A DNA stretch of 64,000 nucleotides, taken from the NCBI GenBank assembly GCA_030142905.1, contig JASJOG010000043.1, positions 1,746,501 through 1,810,500 on the forward strand. The letters are read 5' to 3'. The notes beneath the pieces are model-generated. The model did not search any database. It saw only the letters and a program-made list of their open reading frames with translations, and had not been told where the DNA came from. The stretch is from Heliopora coerulea (lineage: Eukaryota > Cnidaria > Anthozoa > Scleralcyonacea > Helioporidae). Below are positions 37,308-50,595 of this stretch, piece by piece. The translations under genes and the position numbers were made by a program. Numbering within the stretch: position 1 is the stretch's first letter; each line of letters starts with the position of its first letter.

Positions 37308-40300
37308 ATGGCTGAACGTTTGAATGAAAAACAGTTGAGGGAAAATATCGCAGGTTGAGCTGAAATATGTCCTTTATGAAGAGAATTTATGCTATTAATT
37401 TATCCAAAGTTAGATACGTTATTTATCTTGTGAGACGATTTTCTATGCTTTTTGTGTGGTTTCATAGAAATCTTAAAGAAAGGTGACCTAGCTACTTTAA
37501 CTTCCAAAAAAATTAGACAAATCTTGGAAAATAAATTCGAAGTTGACCTGAAGGATCGGTAAGTTCTCACGGAAGATACGCTTATATTGTTAGGAGAATC
37601 GTTGTATCTTGAAGCAAATCAAAGTGGCATCATTTCATGTCTTTCAAAAGGCTTTCTGTTCAAAGGTTACCGTCCAGTTCTGATCTGTGATGGAAGCTAG
37701 GTTAGCATATAAAGGAACTCAGTGGTGATTGCTTAACACGAAAAGACTTCAACAGATTTATTATAGAAAAGGGCACCTAACTTCCACAATGAAATGACTC
37801 AATTCTGTGCATAGGACATCAAATTGTTCTTTTTTTATAACTGTCACAATTAACTCTTTCCCCGGCATTTCCAGTCTATTGTTTTACTTTGGCAAATGCC
37901 AGATAATTTTTTTTGTCAAGGGAAAACATCCCACTACAAAAGGCTTAATATGCAGCAGACCAGTATGGATATTCTGAGTTTTGTACACCAGAAACCAGAT
38001 ATTGCTGCTTTAGGGATTTTGTACATCAGTTTGTGCACTGTGGTTGCATTGCCCTTAGGATGTAAAAACAGCACCATCCTGTGGTAGGCCAAAGGATCTT
38101 TTGGACTAGTTATGAGAAATTTCTTCTATTCCAGGATATTTGAAGGACCACAAACCAGCAAAAGTACAGTTGGGTATTATTAACAAGCCATCAGTATGGA
38201 ACAGCAGACTGCCAGGAGTCTATTGTGATTAATATGTGGCATTTAGGGCAAGCAGAGTGGGCTCCTCTGAAACTTCCTGGGGGAAAACATAGCATCATTC
38301 TTGTCACTGTGTGTCAGATATGTCTGGTGCACACCATTTACACTTCAAATTGGCTGGATTGGAGTAGGCTTGAATATTTAGCATTTACACTTGATTAATT
38401 TGATGTTTATATATTATAAAACATAATTTGTGATGTTGAAAAATTTACCATTACCCAAACATTGACTCCACATTGAAGTTAACTTGTGGAATTTGTTCAG
38501 AATCCTGGTCACATGATGAAATTTTGGAAGGAGTCAGAGTGTAAAAGAGCTAAAGTGTGTTTCATAAAACCCAAATGTTTGTGCAACACTGTTGGAATTT
38601 GGCCTGAAAATATTTATCTATGAGCTTTATAATTATTCTTGCAGTAAAAAACAGATTGATGACATTGTTATGTCCATGGTAGATGAACAGTCAGATGGTA
38701 GTGAAGAAAGCCCATCATCAAAGAGACCAACTAGCCCTGAAAAGAGAACAGTTAATGTTCCTGTGAAGAGAAGTCCTAAAAAGGTAAGGTTGCATTTTAA
38801 TTTTATTCAAAATGGTTTCCATTTTAATCCAAAAGCCAGCTTAGACAATCACGTCCCTCCCAGAGGAGTTAAATGAGATAGGTTTTATCCCAAGATAGCA
38901 AAGATACCTCTCTTAATGGACAAAACGATTGAAAAATAGAGTTAGATTACAAAATGCTGGTCTAGTGATTAATTCAAGCATTACCTGGGTTACAATTGCA
39001 CTGTCTCTGATTATAATCATTAATTTTATAATGATATTTTTTCATTATTAATCATTGTAATCATTATAATTATTATAATCATTTTTAATTACTTTATTGT
39101 AATAAATCATTGCATTAATCATGATTAGTCTGCTACAATCACAACAACAGTGATCTGTCATGCATTACTGAAACTCCTTCAGCATAATAAATTATACTCT
39201 TGTTTCTCATTGTGTCAACTGGCTCTAATTTTGTAGAAATGTTTCTTGAAACAAAAAACAGGTCTCTTGTCACAAGTTACAATAAACTCTGTGACAATAC
39301 TGTAAAATAAAAGCACTTTGTTGTCACCTTTGTGAATGTAGTTTGCTTATAATATGGATGTATGCATAAGCAGACAGTTCTCTGTGCTGGACATGTGCAT
39401 ACTAGTCCTTTTTTCATACTGCTGTTAAAACCATTTCAGCTGATGAACAGCCCTAGGTGTGTTGCACACAGTATTTAAAACATGTTTATATCTGGCCAAG
39501 AAAGAAGTTTTTAGTAACTACTGCATTGCGTTGTTATTCCATTTAATGTTTACAAGATCTTGACTCTAAAAATTTAATAATAGTTAACCCTTTAATGTTT
39601 TTGCATGCTTGTGTCATCTTATCTGTATTGCCCAGTACTGTCAGGCTGGAAATAACCTAATATTACAATGATTAAACTAAATATATAAATAATTAATAAT
39701 GTCAGGCTGATACAAACATTCAATGTATGTAGTTTACACTTCCTTTTTATAATTTAAAGCAGCTATATTCATTTGATATTTAATTGCAGTTAGAGGAATC
39801 ACCAACAAAAAAACAGAAGGTGTCAGTTACGTCTGAAAGGGTAATTTTAATGAATTAAAATAATAATTGTAAACCATCATTTGATGACAAACATCTAACC
39901 ATCCATCACACTGTAAAGTTAGATAGCTTCCTGTTACCCTGGTAATGTACTACTTTGTTGGGTAAAAATGTTATGCCAGCCCATATTTCATGCAACCAAC
40001 ATAATAGCCATCAACTCAGGTTGTATAAGGGTGTTTTTGACACACCTGTGCCAATTTATGATCAAATTAAAGTTGTCTGTTTACATTAAACATGAACTGG
40101 TCCTATTTTCAAATTAACCTCTCATGGATAGCCCAGAGTTGTCATGAGTCCAGGTTGGAGACAGATGGGTTAGGAGTCCCCTAAATTCAAATTTTTCCCA
40201 GGTGCCCCAAATGGTCTGGGTTATCATTAACTCATCTTTTATTCAGGTTAGGTAATTCTTTTACATTATGTTAGAATCATTTGTGGTGATCAGGATTTAC

Positions 40301-43300
40301 AAGATGACCATTAATTTCTAAGTTGAATCTGGTTTATGACTGTGTAGTACAAGTTGTTTTAGGAACGATCAGCATTTTTAGTTGTGTTCTTGATATCCAT
40401 GTAGGTGTTTGAATACAGTTTGATTTAGAACACCATAATGAGGACAGGGTTTTGTTTTACCAAGACCTTATAATTATTGTCTGATTTCCTATTAAACTTT
40501 TGAGTATCTCTATTCTACCACTGGAGTGATGTCTACATTTCCCTTGATATTTTATAACTACCAGTATTAGAACAAAAAGTGGGTTTGTGGCTTCCAAATT
40601 ATCTTCATTTCCTTCTTAATTTCCAGGTTTCAGTCATTTCAATTGTTCACTTGGACAAAAAGAATACCAAGGAAGTAGAGGGTTCTGAAACTGATGATGT
40701 AGAGTATGCTTAATCATTCTGTAGTATTGCTTTTGTAGCAATTTGTGTATTTACTGTACCAGTTAATGACAAATTTCTAACTGTATGTTCAGCAAGGGAT
40801 TGTTTTATCACCTTAACTGGTTGACCATTTTGAGCAGTCGGTGCACTAAATGTTTCAATGGATTAATAACAAAGATACTGCAATCTAATATAATTCATGT
40901 CAAGAAAGAAAACATGTTTGGCCAAAACACCTCAGTTGCTTACTTGCTTCTTATTTATATTTTAGGAAGACAGTGACAATGACATTGTTGCCAAGGATAA
41001 TAAAGGACGACATAAACGTCAAAAAACTAAAAAATCTATGGTAAGACACACTTTGCTTTTGATCAATTTACTACAGCAAAGGAAAAATATTGTGATTTGG
41101 AGTTGTAGCTAATGGAGAAGATTATAAACCCAATATGTGTTGAAGAGGCGGGGTTAGGAAAATAATTCTTTCTTCAAGTGTAAGCTTTGGTTGAGAGCTA
41201 CTGTACCTAAATAAGGACTCAATTTGCTTCTGTGCCAGAATATTGTGGAAACCCATTAGTGTCATATACATACATATGATTTTTGGCTTCTTCCTTGAAG
41301 CATAAAGATAAATTTTAGCGTGCAATCAGTTCACAATGTTGTGGAGGTGACAGCCCAATGTTCATGTTTTTCTGCTATCATAGTGCTCATGAATAGAACT
41401 GTCTATTTTATCTATATTGTATATTAATTTATTTATTGATTTACATCCTTGTATATGTATTTATTAATTAATTTATTTATTAATATATTTATTTATATAC
41501 TTAATTATTTATTTAGTCAGTAAATAGGCTTTCTGATGGTTGATGAGCTGTATTCCCCAACAATTCAAATGCCCAATTCATTGGGATGCAAGGGCCACCA
41601 ATTATATGCTATTTAAGAAAGTTCAAAACTGTTGTCATTCACTAATGCAATGTTTCCCCAAGCAATGTCAGACAAATAGCCCACTATGCCTGCCCAAAGC
41701 TTGTGTACTGCTATGCTTTAAATTAATCTTTGTGAATGTCTAGTAGCCCATTGTGGGCTGTCATCTCCTTGTCTAGTATTGCTAATTGTCCCCTACAGTA
41801 TTTTTGCATCTTTGTGGTCATTTAAGTGTCTTTGACTGAAACAAAGTGCCCTCACCTTGACCAGAAGTGTATCTGCTTACCCTAGGTAATGTGCCCATTT
41901 TTTCAATCTTGAGGGAAATGCTGTGATGTTAATGCAAACACAACTCTTTCTTGTTAATTATTTTGAGATTAGACACATTAAGTAGTGGGCAGACAAATAA
42001 TTGAACCCACATGTTGCAGGTCAGATCTATGTGTCATGACCATTACCTCAAGGCAACTGGTATTAAGGGGATCCTGGAACCAGAAGTTAGTCACCTGTTG
42101 TTGACTATTGGAAATATTTTATATTGCTATATTAAATGAAATTTGGCAGACGTTCATCAACCTCAGGTCATCAGAAAATGATTCTGAGCTGTAGTTTGAG
42201 ATTGAACCCATGGTCATGCATTAAAAATAGAAGGAAATCTGTACACCATGGCTTCTCACAATGGTTTCAATTCAGGCAATTTTATAAATTCACACCACAG
42301 TACCAGGATGGTGAATGCATGTCACCAACAAACATTTGAATGATTGTAAAAGTATTTTTAAAATCATAATGTTCAATGGATGTTAAATTAAATTGTAGAA
42401 GAAAGAGCTTGTGCTGTTTTATTAAAGCTCAGAAGAAGAAATACAGCACTGAAATTTCAATGTGTTGTATTGTCAGGCTACTGATTGGTTATTATTCAGA
42501 CTATTGCCAAAAGTTTTATCACTGTGCAGTAATGTGTTGTAACATGATTGTGTAATTTGTACTTCTAGAAGGAGAAAACAAAATCACCAAAGAAAGAAAA
42601 GGAAGAGAAAGGAGAAGAAAAGAAGAAAACAGGTGAACATCTACATTAGTCTGTATATATTGAGTCAGTAAAAGTTCTTTCCATATCACACCACTGAAGT
42701 ATAGAAAAATTTACCTGTACAGTTTGTCTTCCCTTGACAATGACCAATAAAATTCTTTAGCATTAGTCAAAGTAAAAGTAGTACATCATGATAGGAGTAG
42801 GTTAATTAGTCAATGGGTTAGAAAATTATCTAAAGGTCCACAAGAAAGTGAATTTTGATATGCAACTTGATACTGAACAAACCAGGGAGTAAAAAAATAT
42901 CTGGTCAGATTATCTGGCTGCATACCATTATTTTGTTTTATTGGGCACATTCAGTTAACGTTTGTGCTGTTATTGGTTAACAGTAACATTCACTTATGGC
43001 AAGATAAATAAGTAATCCAAAATAATAACCCAACTTTGTTTATCTGAGATTAGTAAGCTAGTGTTGCTTTGTTAAGAAGGATGTACAAAATTTTCCAGTG
43101 TATAGTAGTTTTTGTTACATAATCCTTGAAAGTTTTACAAAAAGGCTTTTTTTAATCTGTAAGTATCTGGTTATTCAGCCAGGTGGTTGAATTATCCAGT
43201 CAGTTACAGGATATTGGAAAAAAGCACTATGTGGGCAAATAGTTCACATGGTGCATTCCTAAAATTGCTAATGGTAAGATAATCCAAATGTAATTCAACT

Positions 43301-45526
43301 TTAAAATTTGGATGTAGCTATTCTGAATTTTATGTGGTTATACCCACTCTGCCATATAAACTGTTGAGCTCTTAATAATCTGTTGACACCACTTTGTTCT
43401 TCTGTATTGAAGCCTTATTCTTAAATAGAGTATGTTTTATGACAATTTCAAAATGAAAACAACAGTAAAACATTCTCACTAAATTGCATAGCCAAGGGGG
43501 GCAAGAGGGGCAAGAGGGGGTTGTTGCCCCTCCCAATCGTCTCCAAGAACATCATGGAGAAAATGTTAAATCCATAGAGAAAGTTGTGAGGGAAGGGGTT
43601 ATACTCATGTGGCATGGTAGGGTAAGTTAACATGCAGTCCAAGTGTTAACTTATAACCATTGTTAACTTACAACCAAAATTGGAGAACATAAAGTTTTCA
43701 ATTTGTATGATAAATTTCAGTTAATTGTTTTTTAAAGATTGTGTAAAATGATTGGATCATACACCGCATATTATCAAGTAATTAAAAGATTCTGTGGCAT
43801 AATTCATTTTTCAGAGGGGTCCAACATATTTTAGTATGAACTTCCACCCCTCTTTCCAAAAGTCGGACCCTGGCTATGCTGCTGAATGCAGTGAAATAAA
43901 ATTTAGTGCAGACTTTGTAGCTACCATGGAAATGGATGTAAAAATATTGTAACAGAAACTGGGACTGCATGTTATATGTAAGATAAACAGCAGAGCCTAG
44001 CAAAAAACACAAAAAAAATGGCTCTTTTAATCTGCTTTTATTATTTCTAATGTTTCATTGCATTGTGCAACATCATCAGAGGATGAATAGAAATATTTAA
44101 ATATATAGGATTACAGCTGTTATTCATTTTCATATGATGTTATATGAGGCAGCAAAATGTTAGAAGTAATAAAAACTTTTTAAATATGCCTTTAATTCAT
44201 GTTTTTCACTTGGTTCTGCTGTTTATCTTATGCATAAGAAATCTGCCTGAACTGCATGTTGAGATACACTGGTACGAAAAAGGTTCAGCTACATGTTTAA
44301 GAACATGGAGATGAAGAATAACTGCAACAGTTCCATTTTGTGATTTTGTTGTTTTATATTTTTAGGATTTTCCATGCCAATGGTCCTATCTCCTGAACTG
44401 GCCAACTTGATGGGAGAAACACATGTAAAAGAGCAACTTTTATGATTTACTATAATTATATAGCCTGTATCCTGTATGTCTTGCCATAATGGATAGTTGG
44501 TTTATTTTTATATTTTTGTATGATTTCTCTGCAGTGTTGTCTTATGTTTTTTTTTTTCTATGTCTTTTAGATGGCTCGGTCAGAGGTTGTCAAAAGAATG
44601 TGGGAAATCATAAAGGAACGAAATTTAATGGTTAATAGTTATTCATTTTTAATAGTTACACATATTAACATTTTGATTTTGTATAGCAATAAAATTATGG
44701 TACAATTTGTGGTAAATGCTACTGACAATTTTTACAAAGCTGACAGTCTGTAAATTTACATAGGACTTACCACAAACTGTACTCACTAGATGCTCATGTG
44801 TCTATATTCGTTATTTTTGATTGCCTTTGGCTGATTCAAAAAAATTCTGTTTACTAAATTCCTCAAGTGAAAGTTTTCCAAATCTTCCCCTCTACCCTGG
44901 GGATAACTACCTGACCAGTCCACATTTTAGCCATCCTACACACTAAGCAAAACTAATAGACACCAGAATGGCTGCTATTAATTTGTTGAAGACTAATGTT
45001 CCCTAACCTAAATTCTACTGGAATAGGACTCTACATCCATTCTTCCTGCTAAATTTTCAGAGAAAACATAAAAAAAGACCTCAAGAAGGCAGAATGCAAA
45101 ACGTCCGGACCACTGACATTACCTGGGCTGTAAAGCATGCTTAATGCTCATATAAGCTCCTGTTTATACTTTTATCAGGAAGGCTAGGTTTGACTCTCAG
45201 CAAAAACAAATTAAATACAAACATGATGGGTTTAATGTATTAAATAATTACTTTAAACATACTTCAATTAGTTGTGGTTAGTTACTATATCATTTTCATC
45301 TTGTTCCTAGGATCCTTCCAATAAACGATATACCATATGTGATGATGAGTTGGAAAAAATAATTGGTGAAGCATTTGTTCATTCATTTATTTGTTGTGGT
45401 TTTGCTCTGAATTTGTACATTCTGACAATCAGTTTGTATGTTTTAGGTCAAAAGAGATTCTTGACATTTTCAATGATGAAATATCTCAAAAAGCATATAA
45501 AAGACCCTTCTTTAATGGTGGAGTAG
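37308..45526 (+). CDS. DEK_C + SWIB/MDM2 domain protein (UAF30/TRI1-like), 263 aa, eleven exons
   Basis: Probable nuclear chromatin or transcription protein. Exons: 37308-37353, 37468-37558, 38645-38783, 39790-39840, 40627-40698, 40966-41040, 42569-42632, 44366-44424, 44571-44630, 45311-45365, 45447-45526; phases all agree (792 nt). The N-terminal ~55 residues (ILKKGDLATLTSKKIRQILE..KKQIDDIV) match a DEK_C winged-helix domain. Residues ~60-178 are a low-complexity Lys/Ser/Glu linker with KRSPKK-type basic clusters. Residues ~180-260 form a SWIB domain: GFSMPMVLSPELANLMG, MARSEVVKRMWEIIKERNL, DPSNKRYTICDDELEKIIG, then KRFLTFSMMKYLKKH. This order is that of yeast Uaf30 and Tri1. Uaf30 acts in RNA polymerase I initiation; the animal role is not established. 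The last exon must be read in the frame giving RFLTFSMMKYL, not the overlapping one. AATAAA lies at 46776-46781. Confidence 0.9.
39000..39125. repeat. AT-rich ATCATTATAATTATT-type simple sequence
   Basis: Low-complexity run of TAATCATT and TAATTATT variants in the third intron of the DEK_C+SWIB gene. No coding signal is present. Confidence 0.7.
41430..41520. repeat. TTTA/ATTA-type low-complexity sequence
   Basis: Irregular runs of TTTATT and TTAATTAA units in the sixth intron of the DEK_C+SWIB gene. They create minus-strand AATAAA strings that are unlikely to be functional poly(A) signals. Confidence 0.75.
43485..43879. mobile_element. Possible MITE with GCATAGCCA termini
   Basis: The left end GCATAGCCAAGGGGGGCAAG and the right end CCCTGGCTATGC form a short inverted pair (GCATAGCCA/TGGCTATGC), and both ends have G- or C-rich runs just inside. 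No clear target-site duplication and no coding sequence were found. It lies in the seventh intron of the DEK_C+SWIB gene. Confidence 0.4.
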
Positions 45527-46775
45527 ATTGTGGCTGATAAGGCTGTGGTATATTGGACTACAGCAAAATATAAAGTATTGTCCATCTGAACTTCCAGTAT
45601 GGTTTGCACTATACTGTAATGAGCTTTTTCTTTGTGTTTTGTTTCATGGCATCTGAAAGATGACCATTCTCTGTTTGTTTACAAAGGAATGACATGCCAC
45701 AAAAGTGGCATTATCTAGGAAATAATTTCTTTTCTAAAGGTAATATAAATGCAGGAGAATCTGCATAATTGGGATTGAAATGGCTGCAAGAATATAAGTC
45801 AAAGCAGTTTCATTTGTGAGGGAATATACCAAGAATTGCTGTTGGGTACACAGTGTTCATTGGACTCAAATGCTTATTATTTGGGATTACCAATTTAAGC
45901 AATGATTACCAGTGCATTTGAACTGGAATTTTTATGTGAGTTATTGTTGAAACTAGTGCAGTTCTTCAACAAGGCTAGTTTGTGGTTCATTGTTTCACCA
46001 ATTTGATGAAAAAAGTACTCATAGCACAACTTGAAAATATTATTGAAAGGCATGCTTAAAAAAAAAAAGTAGGTCAAAATGTTGAACCAACCAACCCAAA
46101 ATTTTTACATTATTCAAAGGGTTTAAGCCTGATGTTCGTATTACTTAAGAAATTTAACATTGTGAAGATGTAGAAATGCAATGTGTAGAACATTAATGAT
46201 GCTGTTCTGAACAAAATGTATCAGCAAGGTGGTGCCATGAATATGAACTGGTCGCAATGCATTGTGGTTTAACTCTGTGAATGCTTTCTATTTAAGTCTG
46301 TTGTTGAGGACATCCATTTAAGTTCTTGATATTCAAAATGTTAATATGTAGTACCTCAAGTTGTTGGAAATATCTTGTATATATTTCACCAACTTCAACC
46401 AGAAAAAATATCATTTTTATCAAAAGTTTAAGACTTCTATTAATGGCCAGTTGTCCTTGTTACATCTGCTGCACCCAACTAACAGGACACTTTTTGAAGT
46501 AAAATTTGTGTTTAAATCAAATCAAGCAGACTGACATTCCATTCCTGATTGACATTGAATATTTGCATGATAAAAATACTGTGATGTACAATGATAATAT
46601 TCAGCTGATGTGGTAAAAATAACTAGGTATGTAAAAAGGTCAAGACTTGTTGAAGTTAAATGTTTCCAAAGTTTGAATCTCTAATAAGAACTTTGGTCAA
46701 TGAGTTTACTCTTATGTTACAATTGCTTTTTGGTCTCTGTTATGTTAATGTGGTAAATTGCAAATAATACAGACC

Positions 46776-46781
46776 AATAAA
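46776..46781 (+). promoter_or_regulatory. Poly(A) signal AATAAA of the DEK_C+SWIB gene
   Basis: Canonical hexamer about 1.25 kb downstream of the stop codon, 15 bp from the opposing signal of the convergent gene. Confidence 0.6.
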
Positions 46782-46795
46782 GTTGATAAAATAGT

Positions 46796-46801
46796 TTTAT
46801 T
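46796..46801 (-). promoter_or_regulatory. Poly(A) signal AATAAA of the Mxd-type gene
   Basis: TTTATT on the given strand, about 1.0 kb downstream of the Mxd stop codon on the minus strand. Cleavage beyond both hexamers would make the two transcripts overlap tail to tail. Confidence 0.55.
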
Positions 46802-47518
46802 TTTTCTATTACAATTCAACCCATATCATACAAAATGCAAAAACTATGGTACTGTATATGTTTTGAAAACATGATATTCATCAATTTCAAGAGTACAACT
46901 GCTACGTGAGAAGAATCTTTTTAAGTTGCTTCTTACCAAAATTATAGCAAGGTACATCTCCCAAATTTTGGAAGTATTTGACAATAAATAAATCTATTCC
47001 CAATATATTAGGAAGTTTCTAAAATTTGAGTCTGCACACAAAAGGGTTTTTTTGATAACCTCTGCCAATCAGTGACTTAACACATCCATTTTCACAAGCT
47101 AGAAAGATTAACTTACCACATACATCAAAAGTTACATAATTTGACATTCAGCTCATATCTTTCCTTACCATTCTGACAAATCTTATCTTTAAACCATTTA
47201 ATCACATGAAATGTAGGTAAAAATACAAAATGTGAGAAATCAACTAAAGGAAAGTTTCATATCTAATTCCAACTTTTGTGTGCAGTCTCAGAGCAAATAA
47301 ACATTATGGACAGTGCGATATTAACAATTTTTTGTACAATCTGTATAGAAAGGTTACATGTTAAGAAAGTTTTGTGAATGCTATTGACCTTTTTGGACTT
47401 TTCAAAATATTTTTCTCTTCCAGGCTGATATATTTACAATAATTTAAATAGATGTGACAAGAAGGACCATTAAGCTTTCCCCTAAAGCAATACATGTCTT
47501 GAAAACTAACAAGAATAG

Positions 47519-47520
<2 letters not shown>

Positions 47521-47556
<36 letters not shown>
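47521..47556. repeat. (AT)n microsatellite
   Basis: About 36 bp of alternating AT in the presumed 3' UTR of the Mxd-type gene. Confidence 0.95.
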
Positions 47557-47561
<5 letters not shown>

Positions 47562-47814
47562 AAATGAACAATTCTTTCAATATTTTTTTTCCAAGTACAC
47601 CATTTTTTTTATAAATGGGCCAAGGTTACTAATAGTATCTGGAAAATTTCAAATTTTGACTGTATTGGCATTTTTTGATCAATGATTGATTGACCAAGCA
47701 AGAAATCATCAGATAGCATTTTATCTTCCCTGATATATATTACCAATATTATTCGCTCTAGAATAAGTGAAGAATAATTCAGTTAAGTATAACTAACATG
47801 CCCCTTGGATTGTT

Positions 47815-50334
47815 TTAAAGCCCTCCATCACTGCCACCACTGCTGTCAGTGCTACATCGATCATCAGACTCGCTGTGGTAGCCAGTATCTTCAACATCTA
47901 TTTCATCATCACAAGATTCCCCCTCTGAATTTTTCCTTGTTTCCATCTTTAAATCATCCCTCAGTCTTTTGAGCTGTTTCACAAGCTTTATTTTCTCCTG
48001 GTATAATTTCTGTTTGGTAGCCACTGCTTTCTTATCTGTGTTTTCTAATACCTGTTTGCATGGAGGTAAATATTGAATTTATGTAACACCTGGCAAACCT
48101 TTTTTTGAAACAGTGTGAACAACGTTGTGTCTTCAAAAACGTAAATAATTCAACATAAAACTTATGTAACCTCTGGGATTATTAATCCAATCAAAATTCC
48201 TTTTTTCCTGATTGTTAAAATTATTGCAGTATTGAGGTTGTGGCATCTTTATCTCCCATAAAAAGAAGTTGGTTCATTCTTCGATGGGTTTTCAATACAT
48301 CTGATAGCTTAAGGCGTGATTGACCTGGGTCCATCCAATTTCTTAACTGTTCTAAACTCCACTGGGTGTACACTGTATGTACCGTTGAAGTCGGACACTT
48401 TCTTTGAAACTTACCTTTATGTAGTGTCTAGCATTTTGCAGAAGGGACAATGTTGTGGATTTTTGGTGGTCGGGAGGAGCTGGTACTATTTCCTTCAGCG
48501 TCTCAAGACAATCTCTCAGGTGAGCTCGTCTGTTTCGAAAGAAGTGAAAGATTGGTTAGCTGAGGAGAATTTGTACGATAATAGCTCTTTGAACAATTGT
48601 TTTATAAACGTCTATGGAATTTTTTACAAGGTTTGCTTAGGTATTGTTTAGTTTTCACTAGTAACCACAAGAGGTGGCAAGGCAAGGTGTGTTGGACCTT
48701 GTCTACCTCAGTACTTGTTTTATTGTTATGACCCCGATATTAATCAAACCTTGTATCGTTGCAAAGCAATCTTGAATCGACAACCCCTTGCTGAAGAGAA
48801 ACCGAATAGGCTCGTACCAACCATTTATTTCACTTTACAAAACTTGAAAAAGATTCCAATCCTTTTTTTTAAAATTTGAAGACCATGACGGTCCAAAAAC
48901 CGAAAGCGAAACCAATGTATCTGGGATTTCGTGAGGCAATCAAGAACTCGTCTGGACGTCTTCCGGGATTTTTAATTTTGACAATGACGTCCATAATTCC
49001 AACTGATGTATTGAATTCACGACTTCCCTCTCGCTTTGTTCTTATAAGGTCATTGCCACAAAGTATTGGGTCATTATAACCAGGCAACATTCTGAATTTC
49101 TTGATCTAGAACTTTCAAGCTTTTCTTCACTTTTTAAAAATTAACTCCCTTATATTGAAGTTCCTTCTGTTTATAGTTCAACGTAAAACAGTTGGCCAGA
49201 TCAAATATGCCACAGGGCACGTGCGAATTAAGCAAGCAACACACGTGGTACAATGTCAAACTTCTTGTGGTTTCCAAAATTTAATCAAAGACTGCAAAGG
49301 TTGGTGTGATGGTACATTGAACTCGTGCGGAATATGCACATTGAATCTCACCTGTTTTTCTCCAACTGATTATGCGTCGAGCGGCTAAAAGTGACAGACA
49401 AAAAACATAGTTCAAAATTTAATAATTTGGTCGGCAAAGTCAAACTTGGTGGGGAACTAAACCAGCAAGTAGGTTTTTTAATATGAGTCATCTATAGTAG
49501 TGTTCAGGGAGCTTTTGATTGGTAAGAAAAGCTAGAACGAGGTATTTAACCGATCCTCTCTGCGTGATCTCTTGCAATCAAAAGAGAAAATGCCATCTGT
49601 CTCCATTTAGGGTTCTATTAAAGCTAACTATAAGATTGTACAAGTTATACTCAGGCATAAGGAAGGCTCCATTGAAATACGAAACGAACTTCTTTCATTT
49701 CATAACGTAATACATTTAAATACTCTAAAAAAATGCAGGCGAAATCAAGCTCGGGGAAGCCCCCCCACTTAGATCTATACCAAGTCAGAGTCAGCGAAAA
49801 TTCTCGTGGGAGATAGTTATATTTCGTTGCGTGGTTTCGTTTCGTGAACGAAAACCAACCTCTGTTACACATTTTAGCACATCACAGTAGTGAAGAATTT
49901 AGTAGGTTTTCGTATCTAGTAATTGTTCACATTAAAAATAAGCCGCAATTTGTGGAGCATATTTCAATCCACAAGTAAACACAAGTCACAGGAATCGCAA
50001 GCGTTTTCCGCCTAATTAATCCGTGGTAGATTAGTCGCGAAAGTAGCTTGAACAGCACTTTCTGAACTCGTACAGTACTATTTACCTGTAACTTGGCGAA
50101 CGCTTGTTTGGTCTCTTTCCTTTCTTTTCAGGTGTTCGTAGTCGCTTGTCGCCTAAAACGTGAAAACAAAACATGTATAAGAAATCCTGAAAAAAAATAT
50201 ACATGCATCGATGGCGACGACAAGAGGCGATCAAACTTCATACGAAAGCAGGCTCTTCGATGCTCGAAACCACACTTACTAGCTTCTCTTTCTTCAAGAA
50301 TTTTCGCTGCAGCAAGAAGCTGTTCAATTCCCAT
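47815..50334 (-). CDS. MXD: MXD/MAD-family bHLH-zipper repressor, 168 aa, five exons
   Basis: Max-dimerising transcriptional repressor that antagonises Myc at CACGTG sites. Exons in transcript order: 50334-50280, 50152-50086, 49384-49352, 48529-48415, 48051-47815; all phases agree (507 nt). The N-terminus MGIEQLLAAAKILEERE is a Sin3-interaction domain (compare IQLLLEAAEYLERRERE of MXD1). A basic linker follows, then RSTHNQLEKNRR|AHLRDCLETLKEIVP, the b-HLH of the family. The tiny 33-nt exon 3 encodes most of the basic region, as in vertebrate MXD genes. The loop and helix 2 are DHQKSTTLSLLQNARHYIKVLE, and the zipper runs through KLYQEKIKLVKQLKRLRDDL. The tail is acidic and Ser-rich (EIDVEDTGYHSESDD). 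The protein is shorter than vertebrate MXDs (about 190-230 aa). The paralogue (MXD1, MXI1, MXD3 or MXD4) cannot be assigned. Confidence 0.93.
49218..49247. promoter_or_regulatory. Two CACGTG E-boxes in Mxd intron 3
   Basis: Canonical palindromic E-boxes at 49218-49223 and 49242-49247, 18 bp apart, just on the intron side of the 33-nt exon. Confidence 0.4.
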
Positions 50335-50595
50335 AATCACTGAAGCTACTGCGAAACTTGAAACGTTAAACTTTTCCAAATTTGAACACGGCCGGTTCTG
50401 CTTGTGGCTTACTAACAAAATTTTTTGTCACGCGCGATAACGTCATTCGAGTTTCGCCCAAACATAAAGTAAAACAAAGAATATGATTGGTTCTCCACAA
50501 AAAGAGACCAATTATGAAATTGACTTCAGAAAATTTCACCAATAGGAAAGCGTATTTTGAACAACAATGAAATCCACATGACCGCCCGAGGGTTA

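Larger units (their letters stand above)
45527..47814. other. Shared 3' UTR region of two convergent genes
   Basis: Between the stop of the DEK_C+SWIB gene and the stop of the Mxd-type gene. If the two opposing poly(A) signals near 46776-46801 are used, almost all of this 2.3 kb is 3' UTR of one gene or the other. An (AT)n run lies at 47521-47556. No separate gene is seen. Confidence 0.5.

Noticed and set aside
45446..45541. Last DEK_C+SWIB exon read as RSKEILDIFNDE..
   Set aside because: That frame does not match intron phase; the alternative frame gives KRFLTFSMMKYLKKH, the expected end of a SWIB domain.
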